Source: Pseudodesulfovibrio pelocollis (GTDB taxonomy: Bacteria; Desulfobacterota; Desulfovibrionia; Desulfovibrionales; Desulfovibrionaceae). From it: 64,000 bases of DNA. Below the pieces are notes generated by a model. That model saw nothing but the letters and a program-made list of their open reading frames with translations, was not told the origin of the DNA and ran no database searches. Below, piece by piece: positions 25,687-33,577 of the stretch; the stretch's first letter is position 1; each line of letters starts with the position of its first letter. The stretch is from positions 1 to 64,000 of the forward strand of contig NZ_JASTWE010000018.1 in assembly GCF_030282845.1 (NCBI RefSeq), in the 5' to 3' direction. The position numbers and the translations under genes were made by a program.

Positions 25687-25762
25687 GCTTACTGGATAGG
25701 CCCCGGCGGGCGCGGTGCGCGTCGCGGGCGCTTGGCACATTCAACCGTTGAAGGAGTGGTAA

Positions 25763-26587
25763 ATGAGAGTCCTCAAAATCAGTGTTCTGGCCGCCCTGCT
25801 CGTCATGGCCGCCAGCGTGGCCTTCGCCGGCCCCACCTACGACCGGGTCATGGCCGACAAGGTCGTCCGCGCCGGCGTATCCAACCAGGGCATCCCCTTC
25901 GGGTTCATCAACGACAAGAACGAGTGGGTCGGCTTCGACGTGGACATGGCCACCGAGATCGCCAAGCGCCTGGGCGCCAAGCTCGAAATGGTCGTGGTCA
26001 ACAACAACACCCGTATTTCCTTTGTCCAGACCGACCCGCCCAAGGTTGACATGGTCCTCTCCAACATGACCCACAAGCGCGAGCGCGACAAGAAGATCGA
26101 CTTCTCCATCACCTACTTCTTCGACGGCCAGAAGTTCCTGGCCCTCAAGGGCGCGGTGAAGGACGTCAAGGACCTGGCCAACATGCGCGTCGGCTCCATG
26201 CAGGGCACCACCTCCATCATCAACGCCACCGAATACCTGAAGAAGCTCGGCAACCCCGATCCCAAGGTCACCGGCTATGACGGCGAGGTCGCCATGTTCG
26301 AGGCCCTGCGCTCCGGCCGCGTCCAGGCCATCACCACCGACTCCACCATCCTCCTGGGCTACGCTGCCAAGGAGCCCGGCAAGTACGAGCTGGTGGGCGA
26401 CTTCATCTCCGACGAGCCCTACGGCATCGGCCTGCCCCAGGACGACTCCGCGTGGCGCGACACCATCAACTTCACCATCCAGGACATGTGGGCCGACGGC
26501 ACCTACATGACCATCTACAACAAGTGGTTCGGTCCTGATTCCGACTACCCGTTCCCCATGACCGAAAAGATCGAGATGTGGCCGTAG
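25763..26587 (+). CDS. Amino acid ABC transporter binding protein
   Basis: A 274-aa family 3 binding protein with a signal peptide (1-22, AFA cleavage) and landmarks VGFDVDMATEIAKRLG and KIDFSITYFFDG. The C-terminal TYMTIYNKWFG segment is usual for this family. GAAGGAG is at 25750-25756. A perfect hairpin follows (26610-26640), which probably keeps the level of this protein higher than that of the permease. Confidence 0.93.
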   Translation: MRVLKISVLAALLVMAASVAFAGPTYDRVMADKVVRAGVSNQGIPFGFINDKNEWVGFDVDMATEIAKRLGAKLEMVVVNNNTRISFVQTDPPKVDMVLSNMTHKRERDKKIDFSITYFFDGQKFLALKGAVKDVKDLANMRVGSMQGTTSIINATEYLKKLGNPDPKVTGYDGEVAMFEALRSGRVQAITTDSTILLGYAAKEPGKYELVGDFISDEPYGIGLPQDDSAWRDTINFTIQDMWADGTYMTIYNKWFGPDSDYPFPMTEKIEMWP

Positions 26588-26609
26588 GCCGCACGGCACA
26601 AGCCCAACC

Positions 26610-26640
26610 AGGTCCCGGAGCGTAACGCTCCGGGACCTTT
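26610..26640 (+). terminator. Intercistronic hairpin, attenuator or mRNA stabiliser
   Basis: A perfect 12-bp stem (26611-26622 with 26626-26637), three-base loop and a short TTT tail between binding-protein and permease genes. The weak tail suggests partial read-through. Confidence 0.65.
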
Positions 26641-26655
26641 GCTTCGGAAAAACAG

Positions 26656-28419
26656 ATGTTCAAACGCCATTTCGACAAAATTTGGGTCCAGAACCTCGCC
26701 CTGCTGACACTCCTCGGCCTGGCGTTCTACTATTTCGCCTTCGTCTTCGAGTTCAAGTACGATTTCGACTGGACCATCTTCGTCAAGGAAGGCCAGTACG
26801 GCCACATGGGCAAGCTGCTGCTGGGCGGCCTGAACACGACCATCACCATCACCCTCTACTCCACGGTCATCGCCCTGGTCCTGGGCACCCTCTTCGGCTT
26901 GGCCCGGCTCTCAAAATTCAAGCCGGTCTACTATTTCGCCACCTGCTATGTGGAGTTCTTCCGCAACACGCCGCTGCTCATCCAGCTTTTCTTCTGGAAT
27001 TTCGCCCTGCCCTACGCCTTTCCCGTGGAGCTGCGCATGCAGCTCTTTGAACTCAACTTCGAGTTCTGGATGGCCACCATCGGCACCGGCATCTTCACCG
27101 GCGCCTTTGTGGCCGAAATCGTGCGCGCGGGCGTCCAGTCCATCCCCAAGGGGCTCCTTGAGGCGTCCTATTCCTCCGGCCTCAACTTCAGCCAGACCCT
27201 GCGCAAGATCATCCTGCCCCTGGCCTTTCGCGAGATCATCCCGCCCCTTGGCAGCGAGATGCTCAACAACATGAAGAACACCTCACTGGCCATGACCATC
27301 GGCGTGACCGAGGTCTGCTGGGCCATGCAGGAAATCACCGCCCTGACCTATCACAGCTTCGAGGCCACGGTGGCCGCCACCATCATCTATCTCTCCCTCT
27401 CGCTGATCATCGCGGGCGTGCTCAACCTCGTGAACATCAAGCTGAAGATCATGCCAAGCGGACGCAAGCCGCTGATGCGAAAGGTGGCGGACACGATCTT
27501 CGCGCCGCTCGGGCTGCTGGCCCGAGGCGTGGAATACGTGCTGTGGCATCTGCGCCGCCCGGCCGACGCCTCAAAGACCGTATCGCCCCTGCGCCGCCTG
27601 CTGCGCAGATCGCGCAAGGGATTCGTGCTGGCGGCCAAGGCCGCCTTCGTCCTCCTGCTGGGCGTGGTCCTGCTCAAGGCCCTGGTGGCCGTGGCCGGGT
27701 TCAACTTCCAGGTCATCGCCGACAACTTCGTCACCCTCCTGATCTGGCGCTTCCCCGGCGGTTCGGAGACCGAATTCTTCATGGGCCTGGGCGGCCTCGC
27801 GGGCGCGCTGCTCATGGCCGCCATCGCCATCTCCGGCAGCTTTGTCATCGGCCTGTTCGTGGGCATGGGCCGCACCTCGCAAAACCGCGCCCTGCGCGTG
27901 CCCTGCACCATGTATATCGAACTGATCCGGGGCAACCCCCTGATCATAGTCATCTTCTGGATGTACTTCTTCATCCCCATCATCCTGAAAATCGACCCGC
28001 ACGTGTTCTGGTCGGCCACCATCGCCCTGACCGTCTTCTTCGGCGCGTACATCGCCGAGATCGTGCGCGGCGGCATCGAAAACATCCCACCCGGGCAGGT
28101 GGAGGCGGCCAAGGCGTCCGGCCTGAGCTACTTCCAGACCATGCGCAAGATCATCCTGCCCCAGGCCCTCAAGCAGATGCTGCCCGCCCTGGTGGGCATG
28201 TTCATCGCCGCCTTCAAGGACACCTCGCTGGCCTACATCATCGGCGTCATGGAGCTGACCCGGGCGGCTTACGCCATCAACAACCGGATCATGATCCACC
28301 CCTTCGAGATATACACCACCGTGGCGCTCATGTACTTCGTGTTCAGCTACCTGATGAGCCTATACGCCAAGCGGCTTGAGCGCAAGCTCAGCCCCGAAAC
28401 CGTCAGAATCGAGATGTAG
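26656..28419 (+). CDS. Fused double permease of amino acid ABC transporter
   Basis: A single 587-aa ORF holding two complete HisM/GlnP-type permease domains, joined by a basic linker (about 275-310). Each half has its own EAA loop: EIVRAGVQSIPKG through LRKIILPLA near 155, and EIVRGGIENIPPG through MRKIILPQA near 470. About ten membrane helices are expected. Normally two permease genes or a homodimer are used; here both halves differ in sequence, so this is a covalent heterodimer. The other operon in this window (51418-52914) keeps two separate genes. Confidence 0.9.
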   Translation: MFKRHFDKIWVQNLALLTLLGLAFYYFAFVFEFKYDFDWTIFVKEGQYGHMGKLLLGGLNTTITITLYSTVIALVLGTLFGLARLSKFKPVYYFATCYVEFFRNTPLLIQLFFWNFALPYAFPVELRMQLFELNFEFWMATIGTGIFTGAFVAEIVRAGVQSIPKGLLEASYSSGLNFSQTLRKIILPLAFREIIPPLGSEMLNNMKNTSLAMTIGVTEVCWAMQEITALTYHSFEATVAATIIYLSLSLIIAGVLNLVNIKLKIMPSGRKPLMRKVADTIFAPLGLLARGVEYVLWHLRRPADASKTVSPLRRLLRRSRKGFVLAAKAAFVLLLGVVLLKALVAVAGFNFQVIADNFVTLLIWRFPGGSETEFFMGLGGLAGALLMAAIAISGSFVIGLFVGMGRTSQNRALRVPCTMYIELIRGNPLIIVIFWMYFFIPIILKIDPHVFWSATIALTVFFGAYIAEIVRGGIENIPPGQVEAAKASGLSYFQTMRKIILPQALKQMLPALVGMFIAAFKDTSLAYIIGVMELTRAAYAINNRIMIHPFEIYTTVALMYFVFSYLMSLYAKRLERKLSPETVRIEM

Positions 28420-28457
28420 CCCGCGCCGCAACAGCAGCAAGACAAAGGAGAAAATCC

Positions 28458-28862
28458 ATGGGCAAGACCATCATGCAGCGCCTGAGAAAGGGCGAGGACC
28501 TCGTGACCGAACTGACCCGGGTCTGCCGAGAAAACGCCATCACCCGGGGATCGATCCAAGTCATCGGGGCCATGGAGCAGGCCAGCCTGGGCTACTATCA
28601 CCAGGACACCCGCAAATACGAGACCCACGCCATCGACCAGCATGTCGAAATCCTGGCCGGCATCGGCAACGTCTCGCTCCTCGACGGCGAGACCTTCGTC
28701 CACCTCCACCTGACCCTGAGCGACGCCACCTGCCAGTGCATGGGCGGCCACGCCATGGAGGGCAACATCATCTTCGCGGCCGAGGCGATCATCACAGAAA
28801 TCCCGGGCGAGGCGCTCAACCGCGTCTTTGACGAGCCCACCGGTCTCAAGCTCTGGGGCTGA
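28458..28862 (+). CDS. PPC-domain (DUF296) protein
   Basis: A 134-aa protein made of one PPC domain, with landmarks IGAMEQASLGYYHQ, the central HLHLTLSD and GGHAMEGNI. Bacterial PPC proteins form trimers with a putative metal or ligand site; plant forms are linked to AT-hook DNA-binding proteins, but there is no AT hook here. ATG at 28458 has AAAGGAG upstream, 38 bases after the permease, so it is probably the last gene of the transporter operon. Its role there is not known. Confidence 0.82.
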   Translation: MGKTIMQRLRKGEDLVTELTRVCRENAITRGSIQVIGAMEQASLGYYHQDTRKYETHAIDQHVEILAGIGNVSLLDGETFVHLHLTLSDATCQCMGGHAMEGNIIFAAEAIITEIPGEALNRVFDEPTGLKLWG

Positions 28863-28887
28863 CCCCGGACCCGGCCAGGACCATCAG

Positions 28888-28912
28888 GCCCTCCCCCGCG
28901 GAGGGCTTTTTC
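28888..28912 (+). terminator. Terminator after the amino acid ABC operon
   Basis: A 7-bp GC-rich stem (28888-28894 with 28900-28906) with five T following, 26 bases past the PPC gene. Confidence 0.85.
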
Positions 28913-28918
28913 TTGCCC

Positions 28919-28952
28919 TGCGCACCAAAGACACTTTTGTCGCTGGTGCGCA
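28919..28952 (+). promoter_or_regulatory. 34-bp palindrome, candidate activator site
   Basis: Outer 9-bp arms (28919-28927 and 28944-28952) and inner 4-bp arms (28930-28933 and 28938-28941) form one nested palindrome. Its centre lies about 106 bases upstream of the predicted start of the sigma-54 promoter at 29016, the range expected for an enhancer-binding protein site. An RNA hairpin role is possible too. Confidence 0.55.
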
Positions 28953-29015
28953 ATTTTCGTACACCATCACTGACACCTCGTAGTTTTTCATGTTACAAAT
29001 CAGCGTTTTGTGATC

Positions 29016-29030
29016 TGGCACACGGCTTGC
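29016..29030 (+). promoter_or_regulatory. Sigma-54 promoter of the tetraheme cytochrome
   Basis: TGGCAC (29016-29021), five bases, then TTGC (29027-29030): an exact match to the -24/-12 consensus with correct spacing. The start point is expected near 29042, 27 bases before the cytochrome ATG. Confidence 0.85.
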
Positions 29031-29068
29031 GTTGACATGGGCAAACACCTGCAACCCGGAGGATTCCC

Positions 29069-29473
29069 ATGTCCCGCATCATGCTCGCCACCACCGCCCT
29101 TGCCCTGGCCCTGACCACCACGCTGGTTCTGGCCGCGCCAGCCCTGGCCTCGCCGCCTGTTCCGGCGGACATGCTCCTGGCACCGCCGCCCTTCATCGAG
29201 GCCACCCGCGCCTCCGTGCCCTTCTCGCACGAATTGCACGACAAGGCGGGCGTGGCCTGCGTCACCTGCCACCACACCTGGGACGGCAAGGAAGAGATAG
29301 GCAGCTGTTCCGTGGCAGGCTGTCACGACCAGCCCGGCAGAAAGGGGGAAACGACCTTCTACTCCGCCTTCCACGCCCGGGACAATGACGCCAGCTGTCT
29401 GTCCTGCCACAGGTCCATTGTCCAGGAGGGGGGCCAGGCACCCATAGCCTGCAAGGACTGCCACATCAACTGA
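29069..29473 (+). CDS. Periplasmic tetraheme cytochrome c (class III, c3-like)
   Basis: A 134-aa exported cytochrome with signal peptide (1-27) and four heme sites: CVTCH, CSVAGCH (a CX4CH type), CLSCH and CKDCH. The FSHELH segment ahead of the first site supplies an axial His, as in class III cytochromes of sulfate reducers. ATG at 29069 follows CGGAGG. It stands alone between terminators, with its own sigma-54 promoter. It may shuttle electrons between periplasmic hydrogenases or formate dehydrogenases and membrane complexes; the partner is not known. Confidence 0.92.
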   Translation: MSRIMLATTALALALTTTLVLAAPALASPPVPADMLLAPPPFIEATRASVPFSHELHDKAGVACVTCHHTWDGKEEIGSCSVAGCHDQPGRKGETTFYSAFHARDNDASCLSCHRSIVQEGGQAPIACKDCHIN

Positions 29474-29485
29474 CCGCACAAGCAC

Positions 29486-29515
29486 GAAGGCCCGCTCACG
29501 CGGGCCTTCTCTTTC
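29486..29515. terminator. Bidirectional terminator
   Basis: A stem of about 10 bp (29486-29495 with 29500-29509) followed by a T-rich tract on the plus strand, between converging cytochrome and (p)ppGpp synthetase genes. Confidence 0.75.
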
Positions 29516-29541
29516 CTCGGAAATACGAGACGGCAACTCGG

Positions 29542-31722
29542 TCAGGACACGCGCAGGGCCTCCTGCACGGCCTTGAGGGCCTTGACCTTGGACAGGGCAC
29601 TGTAAAGCTGGTCCAGATCCTTGACCTCCACCGTGAACTCCAGCACCGAGGTGCCGTCCACCTTGGACTCGAAGCTGCCCGAGTCGATGTTGACGTTCTG
29701 CTCGGCCAGCAGGGTGCATATCTTGCCGAGCATGCCGGTCTTGTTGAGACACTTGATCCGGATTCTGGCCGGATACGGCTTGTCCTCGACGCCCTCCCAG
29801 TTGACGCCGATGAGCCGCTCATCCTCGAAATTCTTGACGTTGTGACAGTCGATGCGGTGAACTGTCACCCCCCGGCCCCGGGTGATGTAACCGATGATGG
29901 GCTCACCGGGCAGCGGATTGCAACAGCTGGCGAAGCGGACCAGGACGTTGTCCACGCCGGAAATCTGCAACCCGTCCGTCTTGGGCTTCTTCTTCGCCTC
30001 GGGATGGCTGGCGGCGGCCTCTTCGCGCTCCCGGGCCTTGCGTATGTCCGCGCTCTCGCCGTGGATGACGGCATAGAGCTTCTTGACCACCTTGCGCGGC
30101 GTGAAGCGAGAGAAGCCCACCTGGGTCAGCAGATCGTCCACGCTTCCACAGTTGAAGCTTTCCACAAGCTTGTGGAACTCACCCTCCTTGATTGTCTTCT
30201 GGACATTGATGCCCACCCGGCGGCCTTCCTTTTCCAGCAGCTCCTTGCCCAGGGCGATGGCCCGCTCGCGCTCCACGGTGCGGATGTACTGCTTGATTCG
30301 GGTGCGCGCCTTGGCCGTCTTGACGAACTTGAGCCAGTCGCGGCTGGGCATCCGGTTCTTGTCGGTGATGATCTCCACCGAATCACCGTTCTTGAGGGCG
30401 GTGTGCAGCGGCACGATGCGGCCGTTGACCTTGGCCCCGGCGCACTTGTCGCCCACCTCGGAGTGGATGGCGTAGGCGAAGTCCACCGGGGTCGCGCCCT
30501 CGGGCAGCTCCTTGATGTCCCCATTGGGCGTGAAGACGTAGACCTCTTCCTGGAACATCTCGAGACGCAGCGAGGCCATGAACTCGCGCGGGTCCGAAAG
30601 CTCGCGCTGCCAGTCCATGATCTGCCGAAGCCAGGTGTAGCGTTCGGCGTCGCGGGTGTCGGCGCTCCTGGCCCGCTTGCTCCCCTTACCCACCTCCTTG
30701 TACTGCCAGTGGGCGGCCACGCCGTATTCGGCGATGCGGTTCATCTCCTCGGTACGAATCTGCACCTCGATGCGCTCCCCGTCCGGGCCGATGACGGTGG
30801 AGTGCAGGCTCTGGTACATGTTGGCCTTGGGGATGGAGATGTAATCCTTGAACCGGCCGGGAACGGGCCGCCAGATGGAATGGATGAGCCCCAGCACCGC
30901 GTAGCAATCCTTGATGGATTTCAAGATGATGCGAAAGGCGATGAGGTCGTATATCTCGTCGAAGGTCAGCCCCTGCTGCTCCATCTTGACGTGGATGGAG
31001 TGCAGGTGCTTGGTGCGGCCATAAACGCGCCCCTTGATCTCGTTTTTCCGAAGCATGTCCACGATCAGGTCGATGACCTTGTCGATGTAGGGCTCGCCCG
31101 CGGCGCGGTGCTCTGAAACGGCCTGACTGAGCTGATCGAAGACATCGGGCTTGAGATAGCGCAGGCAGAGGTCCTCAAGCTCGGTCTTGACCCGGTGCAG
31201 GCCCAGCCGGTTGGCCAGGGGCGCGTAGATATCCTGGGTCTCCTGGGCGATGAGCCGCCGCTTGACCGGTTTCATGAACTCCAGGGTGCGCATGTTGTGC
31301 AGCCGGTCGGCCAGCTTGACCATGAGCACGCGGATGTCCTCGGCCATGGCCAGGATGAGCTTGCGGATATTCTCGGCCTGCTGCACGGCCTTGGACTCGA
31401 AGTCCATCTGGCTGATCTTGGTCACCCCGTCCACGATGTCGGCCACGTCGGAACCGAAGAGTTCCTCGATCTCGTCCACTGAAGCCTGGGTGTCCTCCAC
31501 GGTGTCGTGCAGCAGCCCGGCGGCCACGGTGGCCTCGTCGAGTTGCATCTCGGCCAGCAGATAGGCCACGTTCATGGGGTGGGAGATGTACGGCTCGCCC
31601 GAACGGCGGACCACGCCGTCGTGGGCCTGGGCGGAAAATATGTAGGCCCGCTGGATCAGGTCCAAGTCAGGATTCTCTATGTAAGACGCCACCTTGTCGG
31701 TGATCTGGTTGATACGAATCAT
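29542..31722 (-). CDS. Bifunctional (p)ppGpp synthetase/hydrolase
   Basis: A 726-aa RelA/SpoT homologue. The N-terminal HD hydrolase domain has the HD pair at 72-73 in LLHDTVED, so hydrolysis should be active. The synthetase domain (about 230-345) has RFKD (290-293), the RxKD form found in bifunctional enzymes. A TGS domain (about 385-445) and a C-terminal ACT domain (about 650-725) complete the usual architecture. It is likely the main stringent-response enzyme of the cell (Rel/SpoT). It precedes, by 15 bases on the opposite side of transcription, the end of a peptide-binding lipoprotein gene. Confidence 0.95.
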   Translation of the reverse strand: MIRINQITDKVASYIENPDLDLIQRAYIFSAQAHDGVVRRSGEPYISHPMNVAYLLAEMQLDEATVAAGLLHDTVEDTQASVDEIEELFGSDVADIVDGVTKISQMDFESKAVQQAENIRKLILAMAEDIRVLMVKLADRLHNMRTLEFMKPVKRRLIAQETQDIYAPLANRLGLHRVKTELEDLCLRYLKPDVFDQLSQAVSEHRAAGEPYIDKVIDLIVDMLRKNEIKGRVYGRTKHLHSIHVKMEQQGLTFDEIYDLIAFRIILKSIKDCYAVLGLIHSIWRPVPGRFKDYISIPKANMYQSLHSTVIGPDGERIEVQIRTEEMNRIAEYGVAAHWQYKEVGKGSKRARSADTRDAERYTWLRQIMDWQRELSDPREFMASLRLEMFQEEVYVFTPNGDIKELPEGATPVDFAYAIHSEVGDKCAGAKVNGRIVPLHTALKNGDSVEIITDKNRMPSRDWLKFVKTAKARTRIKQYIRTVERERAIALGKELLEKEGRRVGINVQKTIKEGEFHKLVESFNCGSVDDLLTQVGFSRFTPRKVVKKLYAVIHGESADIRKAREREEAAASHPEAKKKPKTDGLQISGVDNVLVRFASCCNPLPGEPIIGYITRGRGVTVHRIDCHNVKNFEDERLIGVNWEGVEDKPYPARIRIKCLNKTGMLGKICTLLAEQNVNIDSGSFESKVDGTSVLEFTVEVKDLDQLYSALSKVKALKAVQEALRVS

Positions 31723-31737
31723 GGGGCCTTCTTGATC

Positions 31738-33381
31738 CTAGGGCTGCATTTGCAGCGACTTCGGTATCCACCACTGGGGGAAGTTGTAGGTGATGCCCGC
31801 CGGAGCGGCCTCGATGTTCTGCACCCGGGCCTGGACGATGGGCAAGGATTTCGGCACATACAGGAAGCAGTAGGGCACGTCGTCGTGCAGAATGCGCTGC
31901 ACCTCGTCGTAGATGGGCTTGCGCTCCTTCGGATCGACCAGCCTGCGGCCCCGCTCCAGCAGGTCGTCCAGCACGGGGTTGACATAGCGGGTGAAGTTGA
32001 GCCCCCGCTCCACGGCCTGGGACGAATGCCAGACGCTGTAGATATCCGGGTCCTGAAGGATGTTCCAGCTCAGGATAACCGCGTCGAACCGCCCCTTGTC
32101 CACGAATTCCTTGATGAAAGCCGCCCACTCCACAGTGCGCAGCTCCACCTTGATGCCCACGTCCGCAAGGCGCTGCTGGATGATCACCCCGGCCTTGATG
32201 CGCTGGGTGTTGCCCTGGTTGGTGATGATGGAGAAGGCAAAGGGAACGCCATCCTTGTCCAGCAGGCCGTCGCCGTCGGTGTCGGCCCAGCCCGCCTCGG
32301 CCAGCAGCGCCCTGGCCCGCTGCGTGTCGTATTCACGCGGAACGACGTCCTCGTTGTATTGCCAGGTGCCCGGCTTGTAGGGCCCGTTGGCCATCTCGCC
32401 CAGGCCGAAGAGCACGCCCATGACGATCTCGCGCCGGTCGATGGCGTGATCGATGGCCCGGCGCACCCTGACATCCTGAAAGAATGGATGCTTCATGTTG
32501 AAGCCGAGGAAGGCATAGCCGGACGCCAGGTATTCGAACTTGTGGAAGCTGCCGTCCCAGCCCGGCCCGGTGGTCTGGAAAAGGTATTGCAGCGGGGTCA
32601 GGTCCATGGTGTCGAGGTTGCCCGCCTTGAGTTCCAGGAACTGGGTGGAAAGGTCCGGGATCATGCGGTAGATCACCCTGTCGATATGGGGCCGCCCCTC
32701 GAAATAGTCCGGGTTGGCCTCCAGCACGATACGTGTTCCCGGCGTCCACTCCCTGAGCTTGTACGGCCCGGCCCCCAGGGGCTGGCGGCTGTACCGGGTG
32801 TCCAGCAGATTCTCGCCCTCCAGGGCGTGTTTGGGCAGGATGTCCATGGCCCAGGTGATGAGCGCCTTGGCAAAGGGCTGGTCGTACTCCACTTCGAAGG
32901 AGAACGGGCCGGTCAGCCGGAACGCCTTGACCGCCTTGAAATTCTCCGCATAGGCCGTGGGCGTCTCCGGGTCGATCATCAGCCGGTAGGTGAACTCCAC
33001 GTCCTCGGCCGTGAGCGGTCGGCCGTCGAACCAGCGGATATCCTCGCGCAGGGTGAACCGGAGCAGTCGTCCTTGGTCGAGCACCTCAAAGGATTTGGCT
33101 GCGTGGGGCACAACCTCGATGTCCTTGTCGTACTTGATGAGACCGACATAGATGCGCGAGGCCACGGCGTGGGAGGCCGAGGTGGTGGAGAGCATGGAGA
33201 TGAGGTTGTCCGGCTCGCCGAGCATGGCCTCGACCAGGGTGCCCCCGTCCTCGGGCTCGGCCGGGATGGTCGCCAAATCCACCGGCCGGACGGGCGTGGC
33301 CGGTCCGCCGCCCTCGCCGCAGGCGGCGACAAGGGACAGGACCAGTGCCATGAGCAGGAACGTGAGGACAGGCAGTCTCAT
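31738..33381 (-). CDS. Peptide-type ABC binding lipoprotein (SBP family 5)
   Basis: A 547-aa lipoprotein: signal peptide with lipobox VAAC (about Cys21), then the SBP_bac_5 fold with YDKDIEVVPHAAKSFEV near the start and NQGNTQRIKAGVIIQQRL further on. Start is ATG at 33381; an earlier TTG is less likely. No permease genes follow; it lies upstream of the (p)ppGpp synthetase, with a 15-base gap, so the two may be co-transcribed. It may feed a distant dipeptide or oligopeptide importer. Confidence 0.88.
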   Translation of the reverse strand: MRLPVLTFLLMALVLSLVAACGEGGGPATPVRPVDLATIPAEPEDGGTLVEAMLGEPDNLISMLSTTSASHAVASRIYVGLIKYDKDIEVVPHAAKSFEVLDQGRLLRFTLREDIRWFDGRPLTAEDVEFTYRLMIDPETPTAYAENFKAVKAFRLTGPFSFEVEYDQPFAKALITWAMDILPKHALEGENLLDTRYSRQPLGAGPYKLREWTPGTRIVLEANPDYFEGRPHIDRVIYRMIPDLSTQFLELKAGNLDTMDLTPLQYLFQTTGPGWDGSFHKFEYLASGYAFLGFNMKHPFFQDVRVRRAIDHAIDRREIVMGVLFGLGEMANGPYKPGTWQYNEDVVPREYDTQRARALLAEAGWADTDGDGLLDKDGVPFAFSIITNQGNTQRIKAGVIIQQRLADVGIKVELRTVEWAAFIKEFVDKGRFDAVILSWNILQDPDIYSVWHSSQAVERGLNFTRYVNPVLDDLLERGRRLVDPKERKPIYDEVQRILHDDVPYCFLYVPKSLPIVQARVQNIEAAPAGITYNFPQWWIPKSLQMQP

Positions 33382-33577
33382 TTTTTCTTGCAAAACTACA
33401 GGGCTTGGACCATATAATCGGGAGAGCGTCGGCCACTTCGGTCACTATGAACCATCGAAACCGAAAAGCCAAGTGAACGAAAGGCCGCGCAAAGGTTTTT
33501 ATTCAACTTGCCCAATGCTGTGGATACGTGTATGCACACGTGTTCAGCGATACCGGCAAGCGACAGAGAGTGCCCGA

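Noticed and set aside
31507-33417. A 636-aa plus-strand frame over the peptide-binding lipoprotein
   Set aside because: It is antisense to a clear SBP family 5 gene and has no ribosome site or family match.
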